Assembly: GCF_027531815.1 (NCBI RefSeq)
Contig: NZ_JAPZSK010000017.1
Coordinates: 62,001 to 126,000 of the forward strand
Direction of reading: 5' to 3'
From: Gemmatimonas sp.
GTDB lineage: Bacteria; Gemmatimonadota; Gemmatimonadetes; Gemmatimonadales; Gemmatimonadaceae
DNA length: 64,000 nucleotides
A program made the translations under genes and the position numbers. The notes under the pieces were generated by a model, which made no database searches, was not told the DNA's origin, and saw only the letters and a list, made by a program, of their open reading frames with translations. This document shows positions 8,407 through 17,238 of the stretch, piece by piece. The first letter of the stretch is position 1; the number at the start of each line of letters is the position of its first letter.

Positions 8407-9785
8407 CGCTGCTGCCCGGCGACGACGATACGATCGTCGCGCTGGCGACCGCCTCCGGGCGCGGCGCGGTGGCCATTGTTCGTCTTTCGGGAGCGCGCGC
8501 CATCGACATGGCGCGCGCTCTCGGCGCATTCGGTGGGGTAACGGGTGGCGCCATCAACCCTCGCCGCACGCAGTTGGTGAAGCTGGCCGACCCGGAAACC
8601 GGGGCGCCGCTGGAGCAGGCGCTCGTGACCGCCTTTCCCGCCCCGCATTCGTTCACCGGCGAGGACGTGGTGGAGATCGGCACCCACGGCGGGGCAGTGT
8701 CGCCGACGGTGGTCATGGGCGCCTGCATCCGCCTTGGCGCGCGCGCGGCCCGGCCGGGGGAGTTCTCCCGTCGCGCCGTGCTGCTGGGCCGCATGGACCT
8801 GCTGCAGGCGGAGGCCGTGGCCGACGTGATCGAGGCGCGCACGCAGGCCATGCAGCGGCAGGCGCTCGCCCAGCTGGACGGCGGGCTCTCGCGCCGCCTG
8901 CTGGCACTGCGCGACGAGGTGATTCAGCTTGAGGCGCTGCTGGCCTACGATATCGACTTCCCCGAGGAAGATGACGGTCCCATCGCGCCGGAGCGGGTGA
9001 CGACCGCGGCGCGGGCCCTCGACGAGGCGCTGGAGGCGCTCCTGCGCACCGCACCTCGTGGCGCGATGGTACGCGACGGCGCGCTGGTGGTCATCGCGGG
9101 GCCGCCGAACGCCGGCAAGTCGAGCCTCTTCAATGCGCTGCTCGGCGAGTCGCGCGCGATCGTGACGGCGGTGCCGGGCACGACGCGTGACGCCATCGAG
9201 GCGCTACTCGACCGGGAAAGCGGGCTCCTGCCGCTGCGCCTCGTGGATACCGCAGGGCTGCGCGACACCGACGACGAGGTGGAACGACTGGGGATCGAGG
9301 TGAGCGGACGCTATCTCGCGCAGGCCCAGGTGGTGCTGGCGTGCGGGGCCAGCACGGAAGACCTCGTGCACACGCAGCAGGTCGTGCGCGAGCGCACGAT
9401 GGCGGTCGTGGTGCCGGTGCTCACCAAGAGCGACCTGCGGAACGCCACCAACGGAACGGGTGACGGCGATGCGGTGCCGGTCAGCGCGGAAACGGGCGCC
9501 GGACTTTCCGCGCTCCTGCAGCGCATCGATGCAGCCGCGCAGGCGCACACACCGGGGGAAGCCGACGCCGTCCTCATTACCCGGGAGCGCCATCGCGCGG
9601 GGCTCACGATCGCGCGCCACGAGGTGGTGGCCTTTCTGGCGGCGTGGGACGGAGGCGCGCTCCCCGCACCCGTGGCGGCGGTGCATTTGCTGGCAGCGCG
9701 CGAGGCGCTCGCGGAGCTGATCGGCGCGGTCGACACGGAGGAGGTGCTGGACCGGGTCTTCCGCGACTTCTGCATTGGGAAGTGA
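8403..9785 (+). CDS. mnmE: tRNA-5-carboxymethylaminomethyluridine GTPase MnmE
   Basis: A 460-residue enzyme that, with MnmG, modifies the wobble uridine of several tRNAs. An N-terminal formyl-THF-binding domain (DTIVALATASGRGAVAIVRLSG) is followed by a helical region with an inserted GTPase domain: G1 GPPNAGKS at about 233-240, G2 VPGTTRD, G3 DTAG at 282-285, G4 TKSD. The C-terminal CIGK carries the conserved cysteine. Start and previous stop overlap (ATGA), so translation is coupled to yidC. It ends the rpmH operon, and a terminator follows. Confidence 0.97.
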   Translation: MTLLPGDDDTIVALATASGRGAVAIVRLSGARAIDMARALGAFGGVTGGAINPRRTQLVKLADPETGAPLEQALVTAFPAPHSFTGEDVVEIGTHGGAVSPTVVMGACIRLGARAARPGEFSRRAVLLGRMDLLQAEAVADVIEARTQAMQRQALAQLDGGLSRRLLALRDEVIQLEALLAYDIDFPEEDDGPIAPERVTTAARALDEALEALLRTAPRGAMVRDGALVVIAGPPNAGKSSLFNALLGESRAIVTAVPGTTRDAIEALLDRESGLLPLRLVDTAGLRDTDDEVERLGIEVSGRYLAQAQVVLACGASTEDLVHTQQVVRERTMAVVVPVLTKSDLRNATNGTGDGDAVPVSAETGAGLSALLQRIDAAAQAHTPGEADAVLITRERHRAGLTIARHEVVAFLAAWDGGALPAPVAAVHLLAAREALAELIGAVDTEEVLDRVFRDFCIGK

Positions 9786-9792
9786 GTGAGAC

Positions 9793-9818
9793 GGGAGCCC
9801 CGGACCGTCTCGGCTCCC
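9793..9818. terminator. Bidirectional terminator between mnmE and the DUF2268 gene
   Basis: GGGAGCC (9793-9799) pairs exactly with GGCTCCC (9812-9818) and is followed by TTCTCT. It sits between two convergent genes. Confidence 0.6.
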
Positions 9819-9823
9819 TTCTC

Positions 9824-10780
9824 TCAGCTGACGACCGTCAGACGCGGGCGCTCGGTGACCGGCTCCGCTGCCGCCGCGAGCTCGTGGGCGCTCGCGCGCA
9901 CTGACCACGCGAAGCCGCGCCCCTGGATGGCAGCCTCCACCATGCGGGCGCCAAGGAAGTAGCCGGCGCGTTCGGGGAGCACGGTGCGCTCGAGGGTGCG
10001 GGCCTCGTCGCTCATGCCACCGGACAGGTAGCGCAGGCGCAACCCCAAGGCCGTGCGCTCGAAGTCGCGCGTGGCGGCACGGGTGAGCACCGGCTCCACT
10101 TCGCGCACGCGCGCGTACTGCCGCCGACCGAAGCCGAAGTACTCCCACGCCGCATGTCCCGGGCTGACCGCGCGGGACACCTGCACCGCGAGTCCCTCGT
10201 TCACGAGCAGTTCGCGCAGGGAGGCCTGCCGCCCCGTTTCCCAGTATGAGTAGTAGCCGCCGGCGTCGCGCACGAGGTCGCGCATGCTGCTGCGGCTCGT
10301 GGGGGAGGTGTAGCGGATCACGTGGGTGATTTCGTGCGCCAGCCAGAGCGGAATGAGCTCGGGATCGAGGCCCAGCCCCTGCGTATCGGGGTTGGCAATG
10401 CCGGTGAAGTGCTCGAGGCAGACGAAGGCGATGCCGCGCCCGTTCACCACCAGTTCGCCGGCGTTGGCCGCCCCCACGCCCACCATGAGCACGATGTCGT
10501 ATGGCACGTCGACATCGAGCAGCATGCGCACCTTGTCTTGGGTGTGCCGCGCCAGCGTGACCAGGTCGGCCGTGGCGAGCAGCGCGTGCAGGTCGCTGCG
10601 GTCGGCAGCGACGGTGTTGCGCACGACCTCCTCGAAGTGGGGACCGGACGGCTCGAGGACGTAATTGTCCCAATAGGCGGTCAGCAGTTCGCGGTGTCGC
10701 TCGAAGTACTCGAGGTAGGCCGCGAAACGGTCTTCGGCTTCAAGAACCGCAAGAAAATCAGGAACGAGATTGATCAACAT
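9824..10780 (-). CDS. Predicted Zn-dependent protease, DUF2268-like
   Basis: A 318-residue, apparently cytoplasmic protein. The zinc-protease motif HEITH is at 149-153, and a downstream glutamate in VNEGLAVQ (E195) could be the third ligand, as in gluzincins. Surrounding sequence (VCLEHFTGIANP, LWLAHEITHVIRY) resembles the DUF2268 family of predicted Zn-proteases. ATG 10778-10780 is chosen because the longer reading to 10903 adds only Arg/Pro-rich sequence. It is divergent from the DUF2225 gene with a 268-base gap in which I see no clear elements. The substrate is unknown. Confidence 0.7.
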   Translation of the reverse strand: MLINLVPDFLAVLEAEDRFAAYLEYFERHRELLTAYWDNYVLEPSGPHFEEVVRNTVAADRSDLHALLATADLVTLARHTQDKVRMLLDVDVPYDIVLMVGVGAANAGELVVNGRGIAFVCLEHFTGIANPDTQGLGLDPELIPLWLAHEITHVIRYTSPTSRSSMRDLVRDAGGYYSYWETGRQASLRELLVNEGLAVQVSRAVSPGHAAWEYFGFGRRQYARVREVEPVLTRAATRDFERTALGLRLRYLSGGMSDEARTLERTVLPERAGYFLGARMVEAAIQGRGFAWSVRASAHELAAAAEPVTERPRLTVVS

Positions 10781-11048
10781 CAACGACCCGGGGTCGGGAA
10801 GCCGGCGCGATCGTGACGGTGTGTCGGCACGCGGGGACGGACCCCGGCGCGAGACACCTATCGCTCGCCGAACGAGACGCGGAGGTGGGAAGCGTCCACG
10901 CACTCCATGGAAGGCGGGAAGTTAGCCCGCCCCCAAAGTCACAACAAGAGACAAGTGACACGGAATGTGGAGAACCGGCGTCGCCTGGTTCAACTTGGTG
11001 ACGGTTGATGCCGAGACTCGGCGACATCCCCATGCTTCCGATGTCGCC

Positions 11049-11702
11049 ATGACCACGCTCCACTTTATCGAACTGACCTGCCCCGTCTGCGCCACGGTCT
11101 TCCGTTCGCAGACCGTCGTGGCCACCAATAGGTTGGGCGGCAAACGCACCGACTTTCACGAGCACGCGGCCGGGATGCAGCCGCTGCCGTATCTCGTGCA
11201 TCTGTGCACGCACTGCGGCTACGCCGGTGTGGCGCGCGACTTCGATGACGACGTGGTGCCGAGCACCCTGCTCCAGGAGCTGGTGTCGTCGGAGCTGACG
11301 CCGGCGCTGCGCGCGTCGCTGCCATCGGGGTCGCTCAAGTACGAGCATGCGGCCAAGGTGGCGGCCTGGCAGGGGAATGAGCCGCGCTATCTGGCCGATC
11401 TGTACCTGCGTGCGGCCTGGTGCTGCGTGGACGAGGGGGACACGGAAGCGGAGCGGTACTTCCGTCGTCACGCCGCGTGGGCCTTTGCCGACGCTCTGAC
11501 GATGTTCGATGGTGTACCCCCTGACGAGCGCGCGGTGATCACCTATCTGGTGGGGGAGCTGTGGCGCCGCATCGGGGACGATGTGGAGGCGGAGCAGTGG
11601 TTCGACCGGGTGGCGGACGAAGTCACGGAACCGACGGCACAGGGGTGGGTGCTGGAGGTGGCCGAACAGCAGAAGCTGCAGCCGCGGGAGTGGTTCACGT
11701 AG
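11049..11702 (+). CDS. DUF2225 family zinc-ribbon protein
   Basis: A 217-residue protein beginning with a zinc-ribbon: CPVC at 11-14 and CTHCGY at 53-58. A helical TPR-like region follows, in which a histidine- and alanine-rich middle leads to repeated helices (DEGDTEAERYFRRHAAWAF, WRRIGDDVEAEQWFDRV). This layout is that of DUF2225 proteins, whose role is unknown. The start is ATG 11049, and the alternative upstream codons add no conserved sequence. It is convergent with upp, only 19 bases apart. Confidence 0.75.
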   Translation: MTTLHFIELTCPVCATVFRSQTVVATNRLGGKRTDFHEHAAGMQPLPYLVHLCTHCGYAGVARDFDDDVVPSTLLQELVSSELTPALRASLPSGSLKYEHAAKVAAWQGNEPRYLADLYLRAAWCCVDEGDTEAERYFRRHAAWAFADALTMFDGVPPDERAVITYLVGELWRRIGDDVEAEQWFDRVADEVTEPTAQGWVLEVAEQQKLQPREWFT

Positions 11703-11721
11703 CGGCAGACATGGCGTCGCT

Positions 11722-12378
11722 CTATCGCGTCCCGAACAGCCGGTCCCCGGCGTCGCCCAGCCCCGGCAGGATGTAGCCGAACTCGTTGAGCTCCCGGTCG
11801 AGCGATGCGGTGAGGACGGGCACATCAGGGTGCGCCGCCGCCAGGCGATGCACGCCCTCCGGCGCGGCCACGAGACACAGGAAGCGAATGCGCGTGGCGC
11901 CGGCGCGTTTGAGCGAGGACACGGCGGCGGCCGCACTGCCTCCCGTGGCCAGCATCGGATCGAGCAGCAGGAAGTCGCGCTCCGACACGTCGCCCGGCAC
12001 CTTGAAGTAGTAGTCCACCGGCTCGAGCGTATCGTGGTCCCGGTAGAGGCCGATGTGCCCAACGCGGGCGGAGGGCATGAGGCGCAGGATCCCCTCCACC
12101 ATGCCCAGCCCGGCGCGCAGAATGGGCACCAGCGTGAGCTTCTTGCCGCGTACCGTCCAGCCGCTGGTGGTTTCGAGTGGCGTATCGACGGTGGTCGGCT
12201 CCAGCAGCAGATCCCGAGTCGCCTCGTAGGCCATGAGCATGGCGATCTCGTCCACCAGCTCCTTGAACTGCTTGGTGGGGGTAGCGCGATCGCGCAGCAG
12301 CGTGATCTTGTGGCGCACCAGCGGGTGGTCGACGATGCTGAGCGTCGGGAAGTCGATGCCTTGGTGGGAATGAGCCAT
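11722..12378 (-). CDS. upp: Uracil phosphoribosyltransferase
   Basis: A pyrimidine-salvage enzyme that makes UMP from uracil and PRPP. The 218-residue length is typical. The PRPP-binding loop [13 protein letters not shown] is at 137-149, and the uracil-binding C-terminus reads [16 protein letters not shown]. The N-terminal [14 protein letters not shown] is also characteristic. The gene is divergent from the LOG-family gene, with 104 bases between them. Confidence 0.96.
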   Translation of the reverse strand: MAHSHQGIDFPTLSIVDHPLVRHKITLLRDRATPTKQFKELVDEIAMLMAYEATRDLLLEPTTVDTPLETTSGWTVRGKKLTLVPILRAGLGMVEGILRLMPSARVGHIGLYRDHDTLEPVDYYFKVPGDVSERDFLLLDPMLATGGSAAAAVSSLKRAGATRIRFLCLVAAPEGVHRLAAAHPDVPVLTASLDRELNEFGYILPGLGDAGDRLFGTR

Positions 12379-12482
12379 CCCCGATTATGCCCGGAAGCGA
12401 CGCGAAGCGCGAGCGGTCGGCCGCCGAAGCGGTCGCGGCGGGGGCCGCGGTGCCGCGGCGCTGAACGCGCTACACTTCAGGC

Positions 12483-13097
12483 ATGACGACAGCCGCCGCC
12501 ACGCCCCACACGACGCTTCAGCGCGTCGCAGTCTACTGCGCCTCGAACGAAGGGGCCCACCCCGACTACGTGCACGCCGCCCACGCCCTCGGAACGTTGC
12601 TGGCCAACCGCGGGATCGCCGTGGTATACGGCGGCGGTCGGACCGGGCTCATGGGTGCCCTGGCCGACGCGGCCATGGCGGCAGGCGGCGAGGTCATCGG
12701 CGTCATGCCGCACGGTCTGGTGGAACGTGAAGTCGCGCACCGTGGCATCACGTCGCTGCAGGTGGTGGATTCGATGCATGAGCGCAAGGCGATGATTGCG
12801 GAGCTTGCCGACGCCTTCATCGCCCTGCCCGGTGGGATCGGTACCCTCGAGGAGCTGTTCGAAACGTGGACGTGGGCCACGCTGGGTGTGCACCGCAAGC
12901 CACTGGGGCTGCTCGACACGCGCCAGTTCTGGGAGCCGTTGCTGTCGCTGGTCGCACGTCTCGACCAGGAGGGGTTTCTTCGCGGGGCGCCCGCGGAGTG
13001 GCTCGTGCGGCACGACGATCCGGCCCACCTGCTCGATCGCCTGACGACTTTTGCCCCGCCCCACGTGCGGCGCTGGTTGAGTCTCCGCGACACGTGA
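12483..13097 (+). CDS. LOG-family nucleoside 5'-monophosphate phosphoribohydrolase
   Basis: A 204-residue Rossmann-fold protein with the family signatures GGGRTGLMGALADAA and PGGIGTLEE (116-124). Proteins of this family cleave the N-glycosidic bond of (cytokinin-type) nucleoside monophosphates. In bacteria they are often misnamed lysine decarboxylases. Nothing in the neighbourhood narrows the substrate. Confidence 0.85.
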   Translation: MTTAAATPHTTLQRVAVYCASNEGAHPDYVHAAHALGTLLANRGIAVVYGGGRTGLMGALADAAMAAGGEVIGVMPHGLVEREVAHRGITSLQVVDSMHERKAMIAELADAFIALPGGIGTLEELFETWTWATLGVHRKPLGLLDTRQFWEPLLSLVARLDQEGFLRGAPAEWLVRHDDPAHLLDRLTTFAPPHVRRWLSLRDT

Positions 13098-13220
13098 GGA
13101 TGCGCCGTCGCGCCTCGTCGCACGACGGTCGCCACCCCGTGCGCAGCCCGCGGGCTGCATCTGGCGTCGCCGCGGCAGAACGCCGAGAATCGAGGTCATG
13201 CACGCGCCTCGATCCACTAA

Positions 13221-14561
13221 GTGGTTGCTGACGGGATCGCGATTGGTGCCGCTTTGGCGCCGGCTGGCGGCGCTGGTGGGGATGTCCTCGGCCTGGTGGT
13301 ACTCGTGCTCTGGCAGGTGCTCGTTGCGCGCGCCCTCGTGATCGACATTGCCGAGCCGGTCGATGCGCCGCATTCGCCACTGCCGGTGGTGGTGCTCGCG
13401 CTCGGTCTCACGGTGTCGATGCTGCTCACGACCGCCCTGTGGCTCCAACGTCGCATCTGGCAGCAGCGCCTCGAGGAGAGCGAGCGCTTCCGCGCCGTTT
13501 TCGACACGGTCTTTCAGGTGCAGCTGCTGCTCGATGCCGACGGCATCGTGCTGGAGGCCAATCGGGCTGCGGGTGCACTCGCGGCGATTCCGCCGGGGCA
13601 GCTGGCGGGCGTGCCGTTCTGGCACGCGCCCTGGTGGGATGGCGACGCCGATACGGCGGAGCGCGTTCAGGAGCGCTTCGCCCGCGCGCGCGCGGGCGAG
13701 ATTCAGCGCTTCGAGGTGGAGCTGACCGCCGGTCGAGAGGGCGCCGTCACGATGGACTTTTCGCTGAAGCCGTTGAACGACGGCCATGCGGGCGCCCACC
13801 GCGTGATTGCCGAAGGGCGCGACCTCACCATCCGCAAGCGCGCGGAGGAGTCGCTGCGCGAGATCAGTGCGCTCACCACCATGGGGCAGCTCGCCGCGCG
13901 CGTGGCGCACGAGATCAACAATCCCCTGGCCGGCATCCAGAACGCGTTTCTGCTCCTTCGCGGGTCGATTCCCGAGACCCACCCTCATTACCGATTCGTG
14001 GGGGCGATCGAACGCGAGATTGCCCGCATTGCCGCGGTGACGCGACAATTGTACGAGACCTACCGCCCCGATCAGTCCACAGCGACGCAATCGTCCGTCA
14101 TTCTCGCGGTCAGCGACGCGGTGACCTTTCTCGAACAGGTGAATCGCAGCCGACCCGTGCACATCGTCACGGACATGTCGCAGGCGCCATCACTTGTGCC
14201 AGTCCCCGACGCGCTGCTTCGGCAGACGCTGTACAACCTGGTGCAGAATGCCGTGGATGGGTCACCCGCCAACGGCACCGTGACCGTCTGTGCACGGCAG
14301 GAGAGGGATCACTGCGTCCTGCGGGTGACTGACGAAGGACCAGGCGTGCCCGCGGCCATTCGCGATCGCATCTTCGACCCGTTCTTCAGCACCAAGGATC
14401 GAACCGTGAAGACCGGTGGTATGGGAATCGGATTGGCGCTGGTGCGGCAGTCCGTCCTGGCGGTCGGCGGTACCATCACCGTTCACGATCGCGCGGGCGG
14501 CGGTACGGAATTCGAGGTGCGTTTACCCATGACTCCCCTGGATACCGGAGCGCTGCGATGA
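13221..14561 (+). CDS. Membrane-bound PAS histidine kinase
   Basis: A 446-residue sensor kinase. There are two membrane segments at about 23-42 and 54-75, and a PAS-like domain at about 90-205 (FRAVFDTVFQVQLLLDADG). The HisKA helix has the phospho-acceptor H230 in VAHEINNPLAG. The ATPase domain has the N box NLVQNAVDG, G1 DEGPGV, F box FDPFFSTK and G2 GGMGIGLAL. It is translationally coupled to the following response regulator (ATGA). The start is uncertain: GTG 13221 has no ribosome site, while an ATG with GAGG at 13198 opens in another frame. See findings. Confidence 0.88.
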   Translation: MVADGIAIGAALAPAGGAGGDVLGLVVLVLWQVLVARALVIDIAEPVDAPHSPLPVVVLALGLTVSMLLTTALWLQRRIWQQRLEESERFRAVFDTVFQVQLLLDADGIVLEANRAAGALAAIPPGQLAGVPFWHAPWWDGDADTAERVQERFARARAGEIQRFEVELTAGREGAVTMDFSLKPLNDGHAGAHRVIAEGRDLTIRKRAEESLREISALTTMGQLAARVAHEINNPLAGIQNAFLLLRGSIPETHPHYRFVGAIEREIARIAAVTRQLYETYRPDQSTATQSSVILAVSDAVTFLEQVNRSRPVHIVTDMSQAPSLVPVPDALLRQTLYNLVQNAVDGSPANGTVTVCARQERDHCVLRVTDEGPGVPAAIRDRIFDPFFSTKDRTVKTGGMGIGLALVRQSVLAVGGTITVHDRAGGGTEFEVRLPMTPLDTGALR

Positions 14562-15307
14562 GTCGTGGTCGCATTCTGATTGCCGACGATGAACCCACCT
14601 TTCTCAGCTCGACGGCCGAGTTGCTGCGGCGTGAGGGGTTTTCCGTGGACACGGTGGAGGACGGCGAAGGGGCCCTGCAGGCGATCGCGGCGGCGCCTTA
14701 CGACCTCCTCATCACGGATCTCGAGATGCCGGGGAATGCGGATCTCGACCTGGTGCAGCAGGTGGCCCACGTGAGTGGCGGGCTGCCCATCATCATCATC
14801 ACCGGTTTCCCCAGTGTGCGCTCGGCGGTGGCCTCGATCGAGCTGCCCGTAGCGGCCTATCTCGTGAAGCCGGTGCACTTCCCCGATCTGCTCAAGCGGG
14901 TGTCGAGCGCCGTTGCGCGATTTCGCTCGTATCAGGCCATGCAGAGCGCCGAGGCGCGCCTGCGCGCGTATCGCGAGCAGATCGAACCCGCCGAGCCGCG
15001 CGTGTCGCTTGGCCTGCCGGTGCTGCCAACGAGCGAGCCTCGCGCCGACGTGGACACGTTCCTGGCGCTCACCCTTCGCAACGTAATGGGGTCACTGACT
15101 GACCTCGAGCAGCTGGGGCGGGCGCTTGCCGGCACGTCGACCTCCGAGGCACATCCCTGCCAGCTCATCAACTGTCCGCGCGGTGCACAGCTGCAGGCGG
15201 CCGTGGAAGAGACGATCGCCGTACTGGAGGAAACCAAGGGGGCATTCAAGTCGAAGACGCTGGGTGATCTGCGGCAGCGTCTCGAACTGTTGCTGAAGCA
15301 TGTGTGA
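14558..15307 (+). CDS. Response regulator, receiver-only with helical C-terminus
   Basis: A 249-residue protein. The receiver domain at 1-125 has the acidic pair D10/D11, phospho-acceptor D54 (LLITDLEMPG), a conserved Thr in IIITG and Lys in YLVKP. The C-terminal 120 residues are helical (ALRNVMGSLTDLEQLGRALAG, LGDLRQRLELLLKH) and show no recognisable HTH. It is probably the partner of the upstream kinase, whose last codons it overlaps. Output may be protein-protein rather than DNA binding. Confidence 0.85.
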   Translation: MSRGRILIADDEPTFLSSTAELLRREGFSVDTVEDGEGALQAIAAAPYDLLITDLEMPGNADLDLVQQVAHVSGGLPIIIITGFPSVRSAVASIELPVAAYLVKPVHFPDLLKRVSSAVARFRSYQAMQSAEARLRAYREQIEPAEPRVSLGLPVLPTSEPRADVDTFLALTLRNVMGSLTDLEQLGRALAGTSTSEAHPCQLINCPRGAQLQAAVEETIAVLEETKGAFKSKTLGDLRQRLELLLKHV

Positions 15308-15376
15308 GCGGTTCCGGCGCAGAGTGAATCACAGTGCACTTGTGCACACCTAATCCACATTGTGTACGCCGCGTGA

Positions 15377-15392
15377 TGTTCCACGTGGAAAC
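15377..15392. promoter_or_regulatory. Candidate parS centromere site
   Basis: TGTTCCACGTGGAAAC contains a perfect 12-base palindrome (TTCCACGTGGAA) and matches the Pseudomonas-type parS (TGTTCCACGTGGAACA) at 14 of 16 positions. It is intergenic and about 10 kb from dnaA, where ParB-binding sites usually cluster. A degenerate half-match, TTCCACGTGTAG, lies at 15425-15436. parA and parB are not in this window. Confidence 0.6.
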
Positions 15393-15507
15393 CCCTCTTG
15401 CGGCGCCGGTCCTGCTGCGCAACCTTCCACGTGTAGACCGTCACGGTGAACTCGGCAGGGTGCGGGTCGTCGCCGCTGATCGGGAAACACAGGCACCACC
15501 CACATAG

Positions 15508-15613
15508 GGATCACTCGCTGATCCAACCTTGGCGGACGGGACTCGGGTCCCGGTCAGTCGAAGGCGCGCAGCCCCGCTCTCCGAGCGCAGGCAACGCGCC
15601 TTTTCTGCTTTTC
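15508..15613 (+). other. Structured intergenic segment ending in a terminator-like hairpin
   Basis: Three hairpins follow one another on the plus strand: GGATCA/TGATCC near 15508-15525, GGGAC/GTCCC near 15538-15552, and AAGGCGCG (15561-15568) paired with CGCGCCTT (15595-15602). The third is followed by TTCTGCTTTT. The last looks like a factor-independent terminator. It could be a small RNA, or a leader of the sigma-54 activator gene that starts at 15679. I recognise no known RNA family. Confidence 0.35.
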
Positions 15614-15678
15614 CCATGTGATTTGCCGCACTCCCCTCACGATGCCCGACGCTTGTCGACATCTCACCAGGTCCGCAC

Positions 15679-17238
15679 ATGAGCCACGTCGCTCTGTACC
15701 GCAACGAGATCGCTGCGTCACACGCTCTCGCCCGTGCCATCCCCGGCCCCTCGCGCCACGTCGGTGGCCGCGATCACGACCCCGCCCATGCTGCCGCCAC
15801 AACGGCCACCGATGCCACGGCTTCCCGGCGCATCATGCGCATTCTGGTCGTCTCGCCGGACCACGTGGCGCAGGATGCGCTGCGCACCGCGTTCGAAGGT
15901 GAGGGTACGGAGGTGTTGAGTGCGTCCGGTGCGCCCGGTGTGGTGGATATGGTCGCCCGCGCGCAGGTGGATCTGGTGGTCTGCGACCAGCAGCTGGCCG
16001 ACGACGCCGGCTTCGTGCTGCTCGACGCCATGCACGACCGCCACCCGGAGGTGCTCACGGCGCTCCTCGCGGCGCCCGGGCTGTCGTCGGCACCGCACCA
16101 GGCCGCCGAGCACGGGGCGAGTGACTACCTGGCACGACCGGTGGAAGCCCAGGAGGCCGTGGCCTTTCTCCGGCGGCTGGGGAGCATGGCGCTGGTTCAC
16201 GAACCGGCGGTGCCGGTTCCGGGCGTGCCGCAGGCAGTCCCGATGTTCCGCGGAATGTACGGTACCACGCCAGTCATGGGGGACGTCTTTCGCATGATCT
16301 CGCGCGTGGGGCGCACCGACGTGACGGTGCTGGTGACCGGCGAGAGCGGGACGGGCAAGGAGCTGGTCGCGCGCGCGCTCCACGACGAAAGCGGTCGACG
16401 CAACAAGCCCTTCGTGGCGCTCAACTGCTCGGCTCTGCCGTCGGAGCTCGTGGAGAGCGAACTGTTCGGCCACACGCGCGGTGCCTTCACGGGAGCCGTG
16501 AAGGATCGCGGCGGCCTCTTCGAAGCCGCGCACGGCGGCACGCTCTTCCTCGACGAGATCGGCGACCTCGGCCCGCTCGCGCAGGCGAAAGTGCTGCGCG
16601 CGCTGGAGAACGGCGAGGTGATGCGTGTGGGCGGCACCCGATCGACGCACGTGGACGTGCGCGTCGTGGCCGCCACAAACCGGCCGCTTGACGACATGGT
16701 GGCGGATGGTCGGTTCCGTGAAGACCTGCTGTACCGGCTCAAGGTGATCTCGCTGGCGCTACCGCCACTGCGCGACCGCAAGGACGACATTCCGCTGCTC
16801 GCCAATCACTTCCTGCACGTCTTCGCGGAACGCCACCGCCTGCCGGCCCGGGCCATCGGTGAGGATGCACGCGAACTCCTGATGTCGTACGACTGGCCGG
16901 GGAACGTGCGCGAGCTGCGCAACGTGATCGAAGGCGCCATCGTCATGTGCGACGGGGCGGAGATTGCCGTGTGCGACCTGCCGGCCAATCTCGCCAACAG
17001 CACCCCGCGCATGCGCATGCCTCTGGCGCTGCTCGAGCAGTCGGCTGACCTGCCGTTCGTGGAGGCGCGCGAGCGCGCCCTGCGCGAATTCGATCGCGCG
17101 TTCCTGACGGCCGCGCTGGCCCGCAACGGCGGCAACATCGCGCGCACGGCCCGGGCACTCGGGTTGCACCGGCAGTCGTTGCAGAAGCTGCTGGCGCGCC
17201 GCGACCTGCGGACCGGCGAAGTGCATCGCGAGCTCTAG
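15679..17238 (+). CDS. Sigma-54-dependent activator (NtrC family) with degenerate receiver
   Basis: A 519-residue protein. After a poorly conserved 52-residue N-terminus comes a receiver domain at 53-170. The AAA+ domain has Walker A GESGTGKE at 221-228, the sigma-54 contact loop GAFTGA at 268-273 and Walker B TLFLDEIG. A Fis-type HTH ends the protein (GGNIARTARALGLHRQSLQKL). The receiver keeps D103, but the conserved Thr is replaced by Ala (LLAAPG) and the conserved Lys by Arg (LARP), so normal phosphorylation switching is doubtful. ATG 15835 (MRILVVSP) is an alternative start. Confidence 0.9.
   Translation: MSHVALYRNEIAASHALARAIPGPSRHVGGRDHDPAHAAATTATDATASRRIMRILVVSPDHVAQDALRTAFEGEGTEVLSASGAPGVVDMVARAQVDLVVCDQQLADDAGFVLLDAMHDRHPEVLTALLAAPGLSSAPHQAAEHGASDYLARPVEAQEAVAFLRRLGSMALVHEPAVPVPGVPQAVPMFRGMYGTTPVMGDVFRMISRVGRTDVTVLVTGESGTGKELVARALHDESGRRNKPFVALNCSALPSELVESELFGHTRGAFTGAVKDRGGLFEAAHGGTLFLDEIGDLGPLAQAKVLRALENGEVMRVGGTRSTHVDVRVVAATNRPLDDMVADGRFREDLLYRLKVISLALPPLRDRKDDIPLLANHFLHVFAERHRLPARAIGEDARELLMSYDWPGNVRELRNVIEGAIVMCDGAEIAVCDLPANLANSTPRMRMPLALLEQSADLPFVEARERALREFDRAFLTAALARNGGNIARTARALGLHRQSLQKLLARRDLRTGEVHREL

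Noticed and set aside
6421..8529. A 700-codon minus-strand open frame over yidC
   Set aside because: GC-rich shadow frame. yidC on the plus strand accounts for the region.
10758..12062. Minus-strand open frame over the DUF2225 gene and part of upp
   Set aside because: Composition typical of a shadow frame. Both real genes have clear signatures.
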